From Lingula anatina (Eukaryota > Brachiopoda > Lingulata > Lingulida > Lingulidae): 64,000 nt of DNA. Shown one piece after another: positions 11,007 to 23,328 of this stretch. The notes under the pieces were generated by a model, which did no database searches, was not told where the DNA came from, and saw only the letters and a list, made by a program, of their open reading frames with translations. Position 1 is the stretch's first letter. Every line of letters starts with the position of its first letter. Both the position numbers and the translations under genes were made by a program. The stretch is taken from positions 218,525 through 282,524 of the forward strand of contig NW_019775680.1 of NCBI RefSeq assembly GCF_001039355.2, written 5' to 3'.

Positions 11007-13086
11007 ATCTGTAAAAGAATAAAGCCACTAAGATATTTGAAGCTGTTCAGTAATATTTTGAATGTGACTGAAAATAAAAGAACGCCAACTTCTGTTTCAC
11101 TGAAGAAAGGAGAAGCATAAAGTTATGGGTAAAGATAATAACCGTGTTGTTGTCGTTTTGTGATAGTCTCATGTTTAACGTGCGATCTTTAAGAGGAACA
11201 TTCGAATCTTTCAATGTTAACAACTAACAACTAAACAATACCCCTGTTTATGGATCCAACGTTATTTCACACTAAAATGGCATGTTTTTCTATTACAAAG
11301 TCTCGAAAAAATATCCAGAAAGATGAAGAAAATTAGAAATAAACACCTGTCACAATAACAAGTGCGTTTTTCGAGTTTGATGTAATTAGGGCTACGTAGT
11401 ACAATTAATGTGTCTCTTCATACTTTCATGGAAGCTGGTTAAAGAAGGCTTCAGAATCATTTATCAGGTCGTCAGTACCAATCATTAAAAAGAATGACTC
11501 TATAGTGCTGCAGTATCGTGGGACCAGTTGCCTTACCGAGGCACCCAGATTTGTCTGGTACCTTAGTACCTTACAAATGCAATGGGTTATGGGTAAGTTT
11601 GTTCAATATCTTCAGCATTCCATTAATTCTAATTCAAAAACTTTCAGGTAAATGGAGGTGGTTGCTTTCATACAGTAGTTACGTCCCTTATAACTAAGGT
11701 AATAATTCATGAAAATTGAAATGTTTATACACCCATAGTTGTTCGTTGTTTTACACTTGTAATGCCAATACGTTTTAAATTATATTTTGTTTGGGAATAA
11801 ATTGCTTCTGACTGAAAAATTACTAATTGGTTGCCATTTGGAAAATAACGACCATTATGGGTAAAGAAAAATAATGCTAAAATATCTCATCAGTTTTTGT
11901 TCATTATATTAGTTGTCCAGTCACAAAGGTAAAACTGGGAAATTAATTTTTAATTATAATCATCTGACAAATACTCGTAGTAGAGACTTTATTTCCAGAA
12001 CAGAGGCGGACCCAAGATTTCTGCCAGGATGTTGCCTTAATAGGATTATCTTGGTATGAGACCACCGGTTAATCAAGCCTAAGACTGTCATCCATGCACC
12101 GGGTATAATTTGCAGTTAGGTAGCGTTAGGTTTCCAATTAAGTTTTTTTCCTTGCCTTTTTTTTTTTTTTTTTTTTTTTTAGAAAGATGTTGATTTAAAT
12201 ACAAATTCATATAACGTTAGTACTAGTTGAGACACGAGTCGCCTACTGTATGCACCTCGACATTATTACGCTTTTGTATGACGCATATAGTGGACGACTT
12301 GGTCTGTATTTGTACTTGGTCTGAGTTTGTCTGCATAACCAGCTTTGAAATAATTAGAGTTGCATGGTGATATCACGATATTTGACAAGGAAAATAAAAA
12401 AGGGTCGTGCTATCAGGTGTCATAGTTTCGAAAATAGGAATGATGGCGAAAAAAATGCTTAAGCTGTCTAGGTAATTGTATAGTATCTCTTGTCAAGTGT
12501 GGTTCTGATTTGGAGTTTTCAGTGCCGATAGATCGATTAACCAGGCAATAGCAGTCGACTCAAAATCTGCAAAATCTTTCTCTATAATTATAAAAATATT
12601 AAAAATTTGCTTAGAATTATACATGTAGATATTGATTATGATTTGACAATTCAACTACTGTCTGCTGTCGCCTCAATAGGTAAATGAATGTGAAAAAATG
12701 ACTTAAAAAACAAGACAAGTAAAAGAATTAAAAAATGAACCTCGATGAAAATTAGTTCAGTATTTAAAACGAATTGAAAAAAATCCACACAAAATACAAG
12801 TATGCATGTGTTTATAATCCCAGCAGGGAAGTTAAATCTAAAAATGGCATAAAGATAATTAGACCTGAAAGTAGTGGCATTTTTGTGGGAATTCCCTATA
12901 CTAAGAGGACTTATACCTGCACAGAACAAAATACATGTAGCTGCCAACTTCTAAAGGAACATACGACTTGGGGTTTTTATGCAGAATATTCATCAACGAG
13001 CAACAGGACAGTGTAGCCAAGGACATTTTGGAGACATTTGATGGCATTCTGAGAGCACAGACGTCCACCAAGACAAGTAATCGACT

Positions 13087-13264
13087 AAAAATTAACCCTT
13101 GCTACCTCATCCTAGACCATTTCAATAAGAATGTTGAAACTTTGGGGATGGACAGACATATGATAAGGGATGTGCAAAAATTAACCCTTGCTACCTCATC
13201 CTAGACCATTTCAATAAGAATGTTGAAACTTTGGGGATGGACTGACATATGATAAGGGATGTGC
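13087..13264 (+). repeat. 89-bp tandem duplication
   Basis: Two head-to-tail copies, 13087-13175 and 13176-13264, differ at one visible base (GACAGACATA against GACTGACATA). The near identity implies a recent event or local assembly slippage. The stretch before it (TTCTGAGAGCACAGACGTCC) matches the start of the repeat at 29795-30005. Confidence 0.9.
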
Positions 13265-14563
13265 AAGGGCACTTTGGGATTTAGGTGTGCTTTGTGGTTA
13301 GGCTGTCACTGGGGGAAGATGATTCTAAATTATTTTTACATTGTAACTTCCGCTTTCTCCTCCTAGACTCTTAAGGTGAGAAAGTTGTAACTTAAGCTAT
13401 CTCCCCATAAACCATAATAGTGAGGAAGTTAAACCTTTTTTGGAGTGGTAGACCTATCATCAGGGATAGGTCAGTCATAATTTGTCTGTGCGTGGGTGTT
13501 GGGCTGTCTCTGGGGGGTTAGATGACTTTTACGTTACTTTTAGGCTGTTATAATGAAGATAATTTGTAACAACATATAGGACCCAGGGATTGTTATAGAT
13601 ATCAAGGGCGTGGGGTCCCTGAGGGTAAGCTACTCTTTTCATTGTGGGGAAGTGCGGTATATGCGACAGCTACCCATCGACATCAACTAGTTTTAGATGA
13701 AATCTCACCTACTTGCGTGAAGAGATACTAGGGGACAACTTCTACAGTTTTTTCACATTGTAATATCTGCTTACTCCTCCTAGACAATTAAAATGAGGAA
13801 GTCCTGCCCTTGAGTATTGGGAGACGGGTGTACATGGGCCCCTTGGGGTTGAGCTGTCCCCGGGGATAGATGATCGTTATTATTTTATTTTTATGTTTGG
13901 TTTTCAATTAATTACTGCAGTAGTTGAGGACTCAAAATCAGCAGCACAGACCTTACCACCAAATTTAATTCAAACTATTATCTACGTTGCATCTTCTGAA
14001 AAAAAGGGGTGCATTGCAGCAGAGTGTGTTAAACATCATTTACGTCAGGCAATCAAAGCTTAATATGTGCCAACTGTATTCAGTAAATCATCGTTATTTA
14101 ATATTTGTGTGCTATAATTCGCAAGCCCTTGCTCTGTGAGCAATTTTATTCTTATTTCTTCAGTCAATCAGACAATTAACCAAGCAATTCAATCAATTAC
14201 TGAATCCATCAAAATACTGTAGGTGAACAACAAAATAATTATTACCTATTGATTAAAGAAAAACACTTGATTCTTGGAATGGCTTAAGGTAATAGGTCAT
14301 TTGTTTGAAAGTGAATTGTCAAAATGGCAACCAAGCTAAAGTTTCTTTAGGGCCCAATGAGACCCTGAAACAAGGGAAAAAACGTAAAAGAAAATGCATT
14401 TTTTGAAACAAAGAGACACTATCGGAGAGACACTAATTCTAGGTTCCGAAAGATTTGCCTTGGTGGACTGTAATAAGATAGCATAGAGAATGTTTGTATA
14501 ATTTCACATATGTATTCATCACCTGCCATCCACTTAACTGTGTAAATCTGCTGTTCAAAACAG

Positions 14564-14566
<3 letters not shown>

Positions 14567-14602
<36 letters not shown>
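14567..14602. repeat. (AT)n microsatellite
   Basis: AT dinucleotide run with one interruption, in intergenic DNA. Confidence 0.95.
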
Positions 14603-14603
<1 letters not shown>

Positions 14604-15778
14604 GGTTTCTATATATAGCTTTCTTTGAAGTATGTATAATTAGTACATTAGGAAATTAAATTAGTATTAATATCAATCACGGTTGGCGTTTGGAGAAAAG
14701 GGGTATTTATGTTTTGGTTACGTTCGTAAGTTAGTCTGTTTGTCTCTTAGCAACCTTAGAGAAAGAGGTATGGACGGATTTTTCTGAAATTTTAATAAAA
14801 CAAAGTGGGAAACCATTAGACATTGGTACTGATCCATTAAGTAATCAATAGTTTATAATTGGTAATTAATTTGTACGTCTTTGAGCGACATAATGCAAAA
14901 AGTTGAGACTGACTTCAAAAAAAGAAAGATTTGGAAACTAAAATGAGGTAGGCCTACATCTTTAAAATATAGTCATCTTTAGAATATAGTCACTTTTGTG
15001 TTATATCATTTTATATTCTGTAACATTGCATGTTATTCTTATTAGCAATAGGGCCGAAAGGTTAGTTAAAATGAAAAAATGAATGCTATAAGTGCAATCA
15101 CCCTTTTATTCAAAGCACTTCTGAAAGGAACATTGAGATTACAGCGAACGTTTAAGTATCATATCGGTATCTAATAATATCTTTGCTAATAGACAGATCA
15201 CAAAGTCCATATGAAAGGTGTTTATTTGTCATGAAACCGTGTCATCAAAGTGGACAGCAAGTCGTCCCTATAACCACAAACACTTGGAATACATGAATAT
15301 AACTATTCATAACTTACCATTAAATATGCCCATAGGAATCTCGCAAAGCGCAACGAAATTTCTACAAAGATGATTTCTATTAATATTACATAAACTGTCA
15401 TTCATCTCAATTTTTTCATATGTGCCCGATTCTAAGACACATCATATAGAAAAAATGTTAGGTTGAGAAACTGATATAAAACCTAATATTTATCTGTTGC
15501 TATGGGTGTGTGTCTCTGTACACTTGTCTTGTGTATAAAGTGCAGTTGCATGCAGCATTCAAGGTGACACTACATGTAGGTCGCTGGCCCATAACAGACA
15601 CTATTCAAAAAGTATAGATACCCTGTATAGTATAGACAGCCTGTTTGTCCAACGCCACGTGCCCGTTTATTTCATGTTATTACAAATGATTATCGCCTAA
15701 ATGTATATTAATAAGATGAAACAAATATTGAAAACTATTGCAATAGTTGACATTGTATATAATTTTTGCCACGGGATT

Positions 15779-15812
15779 TATTATTATTATTATTATTATT
15801 TTATTTTTTTTT
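15779..15812. repeat. (ATT)n followed by poly-T
   Basis: About seven ATT units running into a T-rich stretch. Confidence 0.9.
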
Positions 15813-15899
15813 TTGGATAAAAATCTGAATCAAGCGAACGTTTTTATTCAGTAGTTGAATTACGTTAACTACATTTGTTCCGTTTTTCTTTTTTTTTAG

Positions 15900-16003
15900 C
15901 TAAGCCTTACCTGGAGGTTTTTTATGCTCTTGGCGCGTCTTCGGACCCAATTCTCGACACCAACAAAGATGTTCAGCTGCGTCAACAGGTTTTGAAAAGC
16001 TGA
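15900..16003 (+). CDS. possible terminal exon of an unrecognised gene
   Basis: A strong pyrimidine tract and AG (ending at 15899) precede an open frame that enters with two bases and reads KPYLEVFYALGASS, then DPILDTNKDVQLRQQ, and stops at TGA 16001-16003. Codon use and composition look coding compared with the surrounding AT-rich DNA. I see no upstream exon on the plus strand between 11 and 15.9 kb, so it may belong to a gene with a very long intron or be a relic. No family recognised. Confidence 0.35.
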
Positions 16004-16541
16004 GAAATGCCTTCCGAACAGACCGCACCACAGAAGAACCGAACACGCTGAGTTCTTTTGTTCATGTTGTAACTCCGCTTATGTACTGCTACATATACAA
16101 ATAAGTCATGACTGTTGTCCAATTAGGACTATTCAGTTATTGGTTGTCTGGTAGTAAGTCTGAGGTGGTCATTATGCTGAATAACAAATGATTGACAGTA
16201 AAGGGTTTGTAACGACATATTCCACTGATTGGCGATGCTCTTATTGACGTCACTGACAGTGGCACTGCCAACTGATGTGGGCATTTTTCGAAGAATTTCC
16301 TACAAAGGCCATCTTTGACTTTTGTGGGAATTTCCTTGAAAAAGTGCGAAAGTCAAATTATTTTTATGACTCCAAGCCTGTTGGAAAAGCAATAATACAC
16401 AAACATGTTTTGACATGTACAGTACTGCTTTTAGTTGTAACTAATTGGTTAAACCCTGGGAGGGAGAGAGTTGTAGAAGTTTGGATTGTTTTTCCGAGTG
16501 TGGTTAATATAAATACCCCCCATGTGATAGCCGCCAGATTG

Positions 16542-16706
16542 ATGTATATGTAGAGGTAAACTGAGGCCAGATATTCACTAATTAAGAGTTCCCCAGTACA
16601 CAGCGTGAACAAAATCAGACTTGTGCTGCTAATTTGTTTAGCTGCTAGCACTTTCAACTAATGAATTGCTTGTAAATATAAAATCCACGTGGACAGGTGC
16701 ATTCAG
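16542..16706 (+). repeat. ~160-bp direct repeat, left copy flanking a Tc1-like relic
   Basis: Shares with 17477-17632 the blocks AACTGAGGCCAGATATTCAC, TAATTAAGAGTT, ACTTGTGCTGCTAATTTGTT, CACTTTCAACTAAT and GTGGACAGGTGCATTCA, in the same orientation. The two copies bracket the transposase remnant. Direct rather than inverted orientation argues against these being Tc1 termini. Confidence 0.8.
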
Positions 16707-16722
16707 GTGAGAGCCGCTAGAT

Positions 16723-17290
16723 ATGATGTATCTGGCCAAATTGTATAAAGGGTTTGCAGAAGGGTGGAGGACACTGCTGATGCCCACAAGTCAACACCAA
16801 GTGGCCGCCCGAAGAAGACTAATGACAGAGACACCGGGTGTCTTTTTATGCTGTCAAGGCTTAGGTGATTTGAACCGCGCAGCGAATCGGCTTTGCAGTG
16901 GTCGCTGTTCGAAGAAAGCAACATGCTTCAGAAATTCACACCAAGGTTGCCAGGGGAAAAACCACTTATCACATTGATAAACAAACAAAGATGGCACGGG
17001 GTTGCAAGAATCATCGCATGGGAATAGGTAAAAACTTTTGCCATTTTATATTTTCTGATGAGACCGTATTCACCGTAAAAAACGTGAATAGACAAGTGAG
17101 AGTATGGAAAACATCATCCATTTCTTACCTGCCAAAGAACATGCATTTCCTTGCTAGACCGTTCAGTTCAATAATGATTCAGGAGTGCATTGGTTTCTAC
17201 GGAATTGGTGTAATGGAATTGATGCGTGGTAACCTGAACCATTAGCGTTACATTCACATTCTGGACCAGCACTTTTTACCTAATAAATTG
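16723..17290 (+). pseudogene. degenerate Tc1/mariner-type transposase
   Basis: A broken DDE transposase. After frame changes the middle part reads FIFSDETVFTVKNVNRQVRV, the usual FSDE region holding a catalytic Asp, followed by GFYGIGVMELMRGNLN, then an in-frame stop and RYIHILDQHFLPNK, all in family order. Upstream, near 16800, a different frame gives GRPKKT, the GRP linker motif after the DNA-binding domain. At least two frameshifts and one stop make it inactive. I see no terminal inverted repeats; instead 160-bp direct repeats flank it. The family call is firm; the element limits are approximate. Confidence 0.8.
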
Positions 17291-17476
17291 TTTTATACAT
17301 AAAAAATGTATGCACTAGTACTATAAAAATTAATTCATTCACATGTCACTTAAATAAACAAACAAGGGAGAAAAAAATACTGTTTTTCTTTAGTCTGTGT
17401 AATACAGCCTGGGAAATAATTGCTGCTTTTTGTTTAGCCTGTGTAATGACTGTAGCATATGAGTTAAGGACACAAA

Positions 17477-17632
17477 TGTATATGTAGATGTAAACTGAGG
17501 CCAGATATTCACTAATTAAGAGTTCTCCAGAACACAGCCAGATCAGACTTGTGCTGCTAATTTGTTCAGCTGCAAGCACTTTCAACTAATTAGTTGCTTG
17601 TAAAAATTAAATCCATGTGGACAGGTGCATTC
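17477..17632 (+). repeat. ~160-bp direct repeat, right copy
   Basis: Right partner of 16542-16706, diverged by substitutions and small indels. See the left copy for the shared blocks. Confidence 0.8.
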
Positions 17633-19485
17633 ATATAAACATTTCATTGCGTTTCATGTAAAACATCTGATTTATTTGACAAAAGGAAACGACGACTTTG
17701 CCAGTTTCCTAGAAACATATATACTTCTACTTAAAGTTTGGTTGGTGACCATGACTGCGTCATATAAGTGTGGAGGCAGTGGTTGCAGTAGTGAAGCTCA
17801 CTGTTTTAATGTTTCACATCCAAAACAATATTACCAAACTTGCCGTGTTGGAGATATGATTCACCTTAAAATAAAGTAGTTGGGCACGTTTGTTAACCAC
17901 CTGATGTTTATCATAGTTGTAATAAAGAAGACGCCGATGATCAGAATTCATTTGACAAGGAACAAAAATACTCCTTGACAGTAGGACTATGTTGAAGCCC
18001 GTATGCTCAATGGGGGTCATTTTGGACACTCTAAAATAACCCAGTGGTTTACCTGTATTACTCATGCATTAGGTATACAGTATAGCATAGGGGTAAAAAG
18101 GACGTGAAAATACTTAGAAACAAGGTATATTTGATTGTGGACACTGTACCTCCCTGGCAGAAGTTGAAACCCATATTCATGTCGCAAATGAAGGCCTTCT
18201 TGGATTTTCTCAAATTGCCCAAGAATACACGATTGTTAGACGCCAGATGTGTATTGCAGGGGAAATACGAATTCAGAATTAAGCCACTGACAACAAATCT
18301 TTATCCGACAATTCACCCCTCTCTCCAACCCGATTCTTCTTATTACTTATTATTGTAAACCTAGTAATCAAAAAACATTATTGCCTTCAATGACAACAAT
18401 TAATAAGATAACAGAAATTTGGTAGAGATATTCTTTCTGACATAATTGCATTACGGGCTGGGTACAGTACAAGGAAGTGGCCCCAGGGGAATTGGATTAC
18501 TTCACCGAGAATGGAAATAATGAGGCAGCGACCAGATCAATTCGTGGATAAATACCGATTCAAGTGTCAAACCTGAACTGCCAAGGAAGTTGTTTAATGA
18601 CATTTTAAGTGCATGCGGATAGGTGATCTGCGTTCAAGATATCCCTGATTTACAAATAATAGGTTTTCATAGTAGAAATTGGCATTGTAGATACAGAATA
18701 AACCGGGTTATTATAGTACATGTAGTACGATTCATACCCTTGAAAATATTTTGTGGTCGATATCAAAAATATTTACGCTGAACGGTCAAAGTGGTGTGTG
18801 TTTATTTGATACCTTTGAACATATAAATTTACAACAAAATACTTTAGCATCAGTAATGCATTTTGCAATGTACACAAAGTTTCCCGTTTTGGACATGTCA
18901 GCAATGGAGGAACCGTGGGACGGAACTACGGGCACACGCCCCTGTCACGTGTCCCTGTCGTGTGCCCCTCTCTCTGTAACATGTCTAACATTATTGTACG
19001 TATTTCAGTAAAACCTGCCCTCGTCTAATAATGTATATGAGCCCCACCAAACGAAGTAATTACATTGTGGCTCCCCGTGACAAAATCCCTATATATATTT
19101 ATATCCACCCGTACTGTTTCATGGCGTGGCCGTAACAATAGTCCCAAGGTTCTTGGTTCAAAGTTTCGAATGCATGAATATAAAGTGTATAGTTTACTGG
19201 CAGCTAAGGAAAGTCCATCAGATGCGCCTACAAACGATTTTTCGGACAAATTAATCTTCGGATTATCGAGACACTCCAGCAGTAGCAGTAGGTATGGCAA
19301 GAAGCAGGCGACAGGTTCGCTTGAATTTTTAAATATTAACAAGGATATACAGTTTGCTGGGTGGGGAAGTTGGCGCCAACGAAACGTGCTTGCTACATTT
19401 GTACAGGTCGGACTGAATTTTAGTCTGGATGACTGGTGCTATATTTTGGCCAAATTGCTCAAAATGTGGAAAAAGCATGAAACTT
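17633..19485. other. no supported gene; one ambiguous open frame
   Basis: AT-rich sequence. A plus-strand open frame over 19065-19556 contains a serine-rich part (KLIFGLSRHSSSSS), but its last quarter runs into the inverted-repeat arm that starts at 19486, and another frame is open on the opposite strand. No good splice signals or family resemblance were seen. Confidence 0.45.
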
Positions 19486-21373
19486 GGCACAAATGTTCTT
19501 TGGTCTATGCTGATCATTTTCAAGGGCAGTGCCCAAAATTTCAAAGCGTTGCTTAGCAACCGTTGCTATGGAAGTGAATTTCCTTAGTAACAAGCTAATT
19601 AGACCTTTCTTGTCCAGTTTAAATGGTTTAGAAATGCTAATAACTATGTTTCAGGGCATCAGAACTATCACTAGACTATTTTAAGGCAATTAAAACCCAA
19701 ATTAACCTTAGCCACGATTGCTAGGCAGCATATTATCCTAGCAACAAGCATTTAAAGTTGCGTTAGTCTATTAAGTAAGGCAAATCTATAATACTAGCTA
19801 AGAACTACACTTTTGAGCAAGATGTTCATACTTTTAATCCAGTAAGTTGAACCAATTGTGTGTTTACACATATCCGATCAAATAAATTGCTAGTGTAGAT
19901 ACTTGAGGCAGCATGTTCAAAATTAGTAACCAGCCATTTCCATGCTTTTATCACCTTATGACTCTTTATAAAACTTTGCAATAGTTAATAATAATAATAA
20001 TAGTTAATTCTCCCTTGTATGTGCAATATACAGTGCATTTTGCCCTTGCACATTGTCAGCCTCTACATCTGCACCTACATGCACACTGGAGCAACTCTGG
20101 ACAGGTCAATAGCTTCTGGCAAATGTGTCCACTTAGGCCCACTGTTCCGCAAAAGTCCAACCAGAGTGAGCACATGGTATCTGATGACATGGCACCGTAG
20201 TGCTGATTCAGATATGTTCATCTCGCAAGAATACTCTTATATTGTTGTAGAGCAGCCTTGGTGGAAGTACGATATGGCATCTAACGGCCTTTGGGTGTGA
20301 ACAGAAACTTTTGAACTTCATTGATTAACAAATAGAATTAAAATAGAACCATGCAGGTGTATTTAAGTTACTTGGTAGAGAATAGAAACTGACAAAATAC
20401 AATGTGAAAAAACTTTTTAGAAAATATTGAACAAAATGAAAAATATCTTGGAAATCTGGTCTATGAGAAACCTTTCAATTATAGGAAAGTCAACACTGGT
20501 TAAACCTTTAGTATTTCTCATCTTACGTAGGGCATGTATAAACTCTCCTACCAGCCCCCCCCTCCCTCAATACTTAAAATATGCATATCATATTTAACTT
20601 TATCAGGAATGGAAAAAGATACAAAATAAAATGAGCAAGGATGGCGTCTGATTACAAAAATGGACGGTAAAGGTACCGCAAATAAAAATTTTACCAAGGC
20701 CCTAAACTTTACATGGCTTAAAAGACTTCTTTATGAAGAAAATAAGAGTAAGTGGAGAGCGTTTTTCTCGGCGAAATGTCAGGAATCGGTAGTAACAAAA
20801 GGTGGATTAAAAATACTAAAAGCAACTTCTTATCCCTTTTGGCAAAGATTATTGGTTCTTTGAGTGAAATTCAGGAAAATTTCAATTTAACTCCAGATGA
20901 AATCTTATCACAACCATTATGTCAAAACTCAAAAATTGAAAGAAATTAAAAAACTATTTTCCATAAAAGATGGTGTAAAAATGATTTTGGTTTTTTTACA
21001 TCAATGATATTATAAATGACATTTGAAATCCCCTCTGTCTAGAGGAACTCAAAAAAAAAAAAAAATCAACCTTAACACTAACTGTCTGGGCTAATTCAGC
21101 ATGTTAAATACTTGTTGCTAGGGTAATATGCTGCCTAGCAACTGTTGCAATGGTTTACTTGGGTTTTTAATGTCTTAAAATAGTATAGTGATAGTTCTGA
21201 TGGTTTGAAACATTATTAAAAGCCTTTTTAAATAATTTAATCTGAACAAGAAAGGTCCAATTAGCTTGTTACTAAGGTAAATCACTTCCTTAGCAACGGT
21301 TGCTAAGCAACGCTTTGAAATTTTGGGCACTGCCCTTGAAAATGATCAGCATAGTCCAAAGAACATTTGTGCC
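19486..21373. mobile_element. 1.9 kb inverted-repeat element with ~270-bp arms
   Basis: The left arm (19486-19755) and right arm (21104-21373) are reverse complements of each other over about 270 bp. Both contain CAAGGGCAGTGCCCAAAATT, GCGTTGCTTAGCAACC and GCTAGGCAGCATATTA. The 1.35 kb between the arms holds an L1-like reverse transcriptase fragment and otherwise no gene. The long arms fit a foldback-type DNA element that later received a retrotransposon insertion, or an inverted duplication. No target duplication was confirmed. Confidence 0.75.
20660..20949 (+). pseudogene. fragment of L1/Tx1-like reverse transcriptase (ORF2 C-terminal part)
   Basis: Frame one reads NKNFTKALNFTWLKRLLYEE, then NKSKWRAFF and YPFWQRLL; after one frameshift near 20845 it continues SEIQENFNLTPDEILSQPL and CQNSKI. 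The order ALxxxWxxRL, then KWxxFF, then PFW, then EILxQPLxxNxxI is typical of the region after the polymerase core of L1/Tx1-type non-LTR retrotransposons. Only about 95 codons remain, with a frameshift and no endonuclease or polymerase core. It lies in the loop of the inverted-repeat element. Confidence 0.7.
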
Positions 21374-22587
21374 ACTTTGAGCTGAAGTCACTCTTTTGAG
21401 AAATCTCAAGGCTGATTACATGGCTGGTAATTGTTTGCATAACTGCTCAGGCACTGCCACTTAGCAGGTCCAGTCTAAGTCTGCGTGACAGCAATCAAGA
21501 CAGTTAATTGCTCTGACTTCAATCACTTGCTCTTCTGTGACAGATAAAAAAAGCCTTAGACTGGTTGCGTAACGAGCAGTTATCACATCGTTGTGAAGCT
21601 CAGCTCATGCAGAGCAAGTACAAAGCCTTTGGCGCGCGCGCAGAGATAATTGTTTCCACATGGGATTCCTCAACAGGGTGACTTCAGCCCAAAATGACCA
21701 TCTATCTAGCTAGAGACATATCTGTGAATTAACATTTCGTTTTCCATTAAACATCTTGATTTTATAACACGAGCTTGTACTTGTTCTGATCTGAAAATTG
21801 CGTTTCATGGAAAAGTATATACGTGAACAAACATAAATTGTCGAACTTTGACTATCGGGTCCAAAAACATTAAACAAGATCAAATTAACAATAAAAATAC
21901 GAAGAATAACGTTTTGTTCCTGAATATCAATATATTTTTCACAACAGAAAAAAAGGCTCAGTTTTACAAAATGTTTGCAAGTGCGTTGAAGTCATTGCAG
22001 GAAACAGCTGAGAAGGTAATCTGTGCTGACAGCATTATGAACACGGTATAATTATGGCAAATGCCATTTTCATATATCAGATAACAACCGTTGCCCATTT
22101 AGTTTGTTGGATATACTGTTCATATCTCACAAAGGAATTAATCAACAGAAATTGGCATCGAAGCTCCCAGGTGGCAGACGAGAGGTTTAAGTTGAGAACT
22201 CATTAGGTAAACTTACAATTGTAAAACCTCACTGCGATGCCGTTATATTCATTTATCGTCCATCAGATGTAATGTAAAAATAAAACATAAATTAAGGTTA
22301 GAGATCTGACATCTTACAACATATATATATGTATAACATACAAAGAACGCAGTCCTAGTGGAATACACAAAACAATTACAGGATATCAAGAAAGGAGATG
22401 GGAACAATTTCTTAGTCCCCCCCCCCCCCAACCGACCACAGTAAAATGAAAAGAAAATAGTGTGTTTGACAGCATATTGATTCAACTGAAAGCCTTCTCT
22501 GTTGGCCTTTCTTGTATTCTTGCCCCTTTTGGGAAATGAAAAAGAATGGAAGTAAGTGGGCTGAATCTACTGAATTGTTTTGGGTCG

Positions 22588-22702
22588 GGAGGATGCACCA
22601 CCCTTTAGTGGGAGGATGCACCACACCCTATTTGGAGGAGGCACCACCCTCTGGTGGGAGGAGGCATCACCTCCTATTGGGAGGAGGCACCACACCCCCT
22701 GG
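22588..22702 (+). repeat. ~28-bp minisatellite
   Basis: About four diverged units built on GGGAGGAGGCACCACCC. The two open frames that cross it are repeat artefacts. Confidence 0.85.
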
Positions 22703-22992
22703 ATCCACATATGGATATTAACAGATTAATAATTCAGCTTGATAACTCAATACTATTAATATTTAATGAAACCTGGCTGTATTCAGCAGAAGGTTTACAA
22801 TGTTTATATCCCTTGAATACTGTATAACTAAGTGTAAACACTGAAATTAAAATGATGTGGTGTTCTGCAGTATGTATATAGGAGATGTACTGAACTTCGT
22901 ATGCTCTCCAATTTTCTTTAAGAAATGTAATGTAACCAACATATATCAGTATGTTAAGATGATCTTTGACATAATCGGGACATTGTATTCTT

Positions 22993-22994
<2 letters not shown>

Positions 22995-23024
<30 letters not shown>
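22995..23024 (+). repeat. poly-A tract
   Basis: About 30 uninterrupted A bases. On the minus strand this is a T run and gives no poly(A) evidence for the ROCO transcript. Confidence 0.9.
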
Positions 23025-23026
<2 letters not shown>

Positions 23027-23328
23027 AACCAATGTTCATTTCAGCCGGCAGTAGTACAATGGGTTTCTTCCCGATTACATGTGAAATGTATGTGCACACA
23101 TAGCATGTCAGCTTGATCATCTACATAAATTGTAATTTCTTCAATCTCAGTGAGCCACTCCACTGTCTGTGAACAGAGCCTTGTCATTATGTTTGTCCTT
23201 TGTCTGCCATAACCATAACAAGTGCCAGTACAGTAACAAATCCTACAGGGACACTGTGTGAATGCATTTTATGATTTGTTACCATGACATCAGTCTTGAT
23301 GGTTGGGCTTAAAAGCCATAAAACTGTT

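Larger units (their letters stand above)
11007..15899. other. no convincing gene; repeats and AT-rich DNA
   Basis: Upstream flank of the GPCR. It contains a poly-T run (about 12158-12180), an 89-bp tandem duplication at 13087-13264, several TCCTCCTAGA-type dispersed repeat fragments between 13.3 and 13.9 kb (a related reversed piece lies at about 25.9-26.2 kb), an (AT)n run at 14567-14602, and a fragment at about 14700-14810 resembling common invertebrate repeat ends (GTCTGTTTGTCTCTTAGCAA, TATGGACGGATTTTTCTGAA). I found no exon with good splice signals on either strand. Confidence 0.6.
21374..23328. other. no gene seen; repeats and presumed 3' flank of the ROCO gene
   Basis: The interval holds a short pyrimidine/purine-biased part, an (AT) patch at about 22320, a C10 run at about 22418-22428, the 22588-22702 minisatellite and a poly-A run at about 22995-23024. 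If the ROCO reading frame stops at 23329, its 3' UTR occupies the right end. I found no AATAAA on the minus strand close to that stop. Confidence 0.5.

Noticed and set aside
19065-19556. 163-codon plus-strand open frame
   Set aside because: The end runs into the inverted-repeat arm, a long frame is also open on the minus strand, and no motif was recognised.
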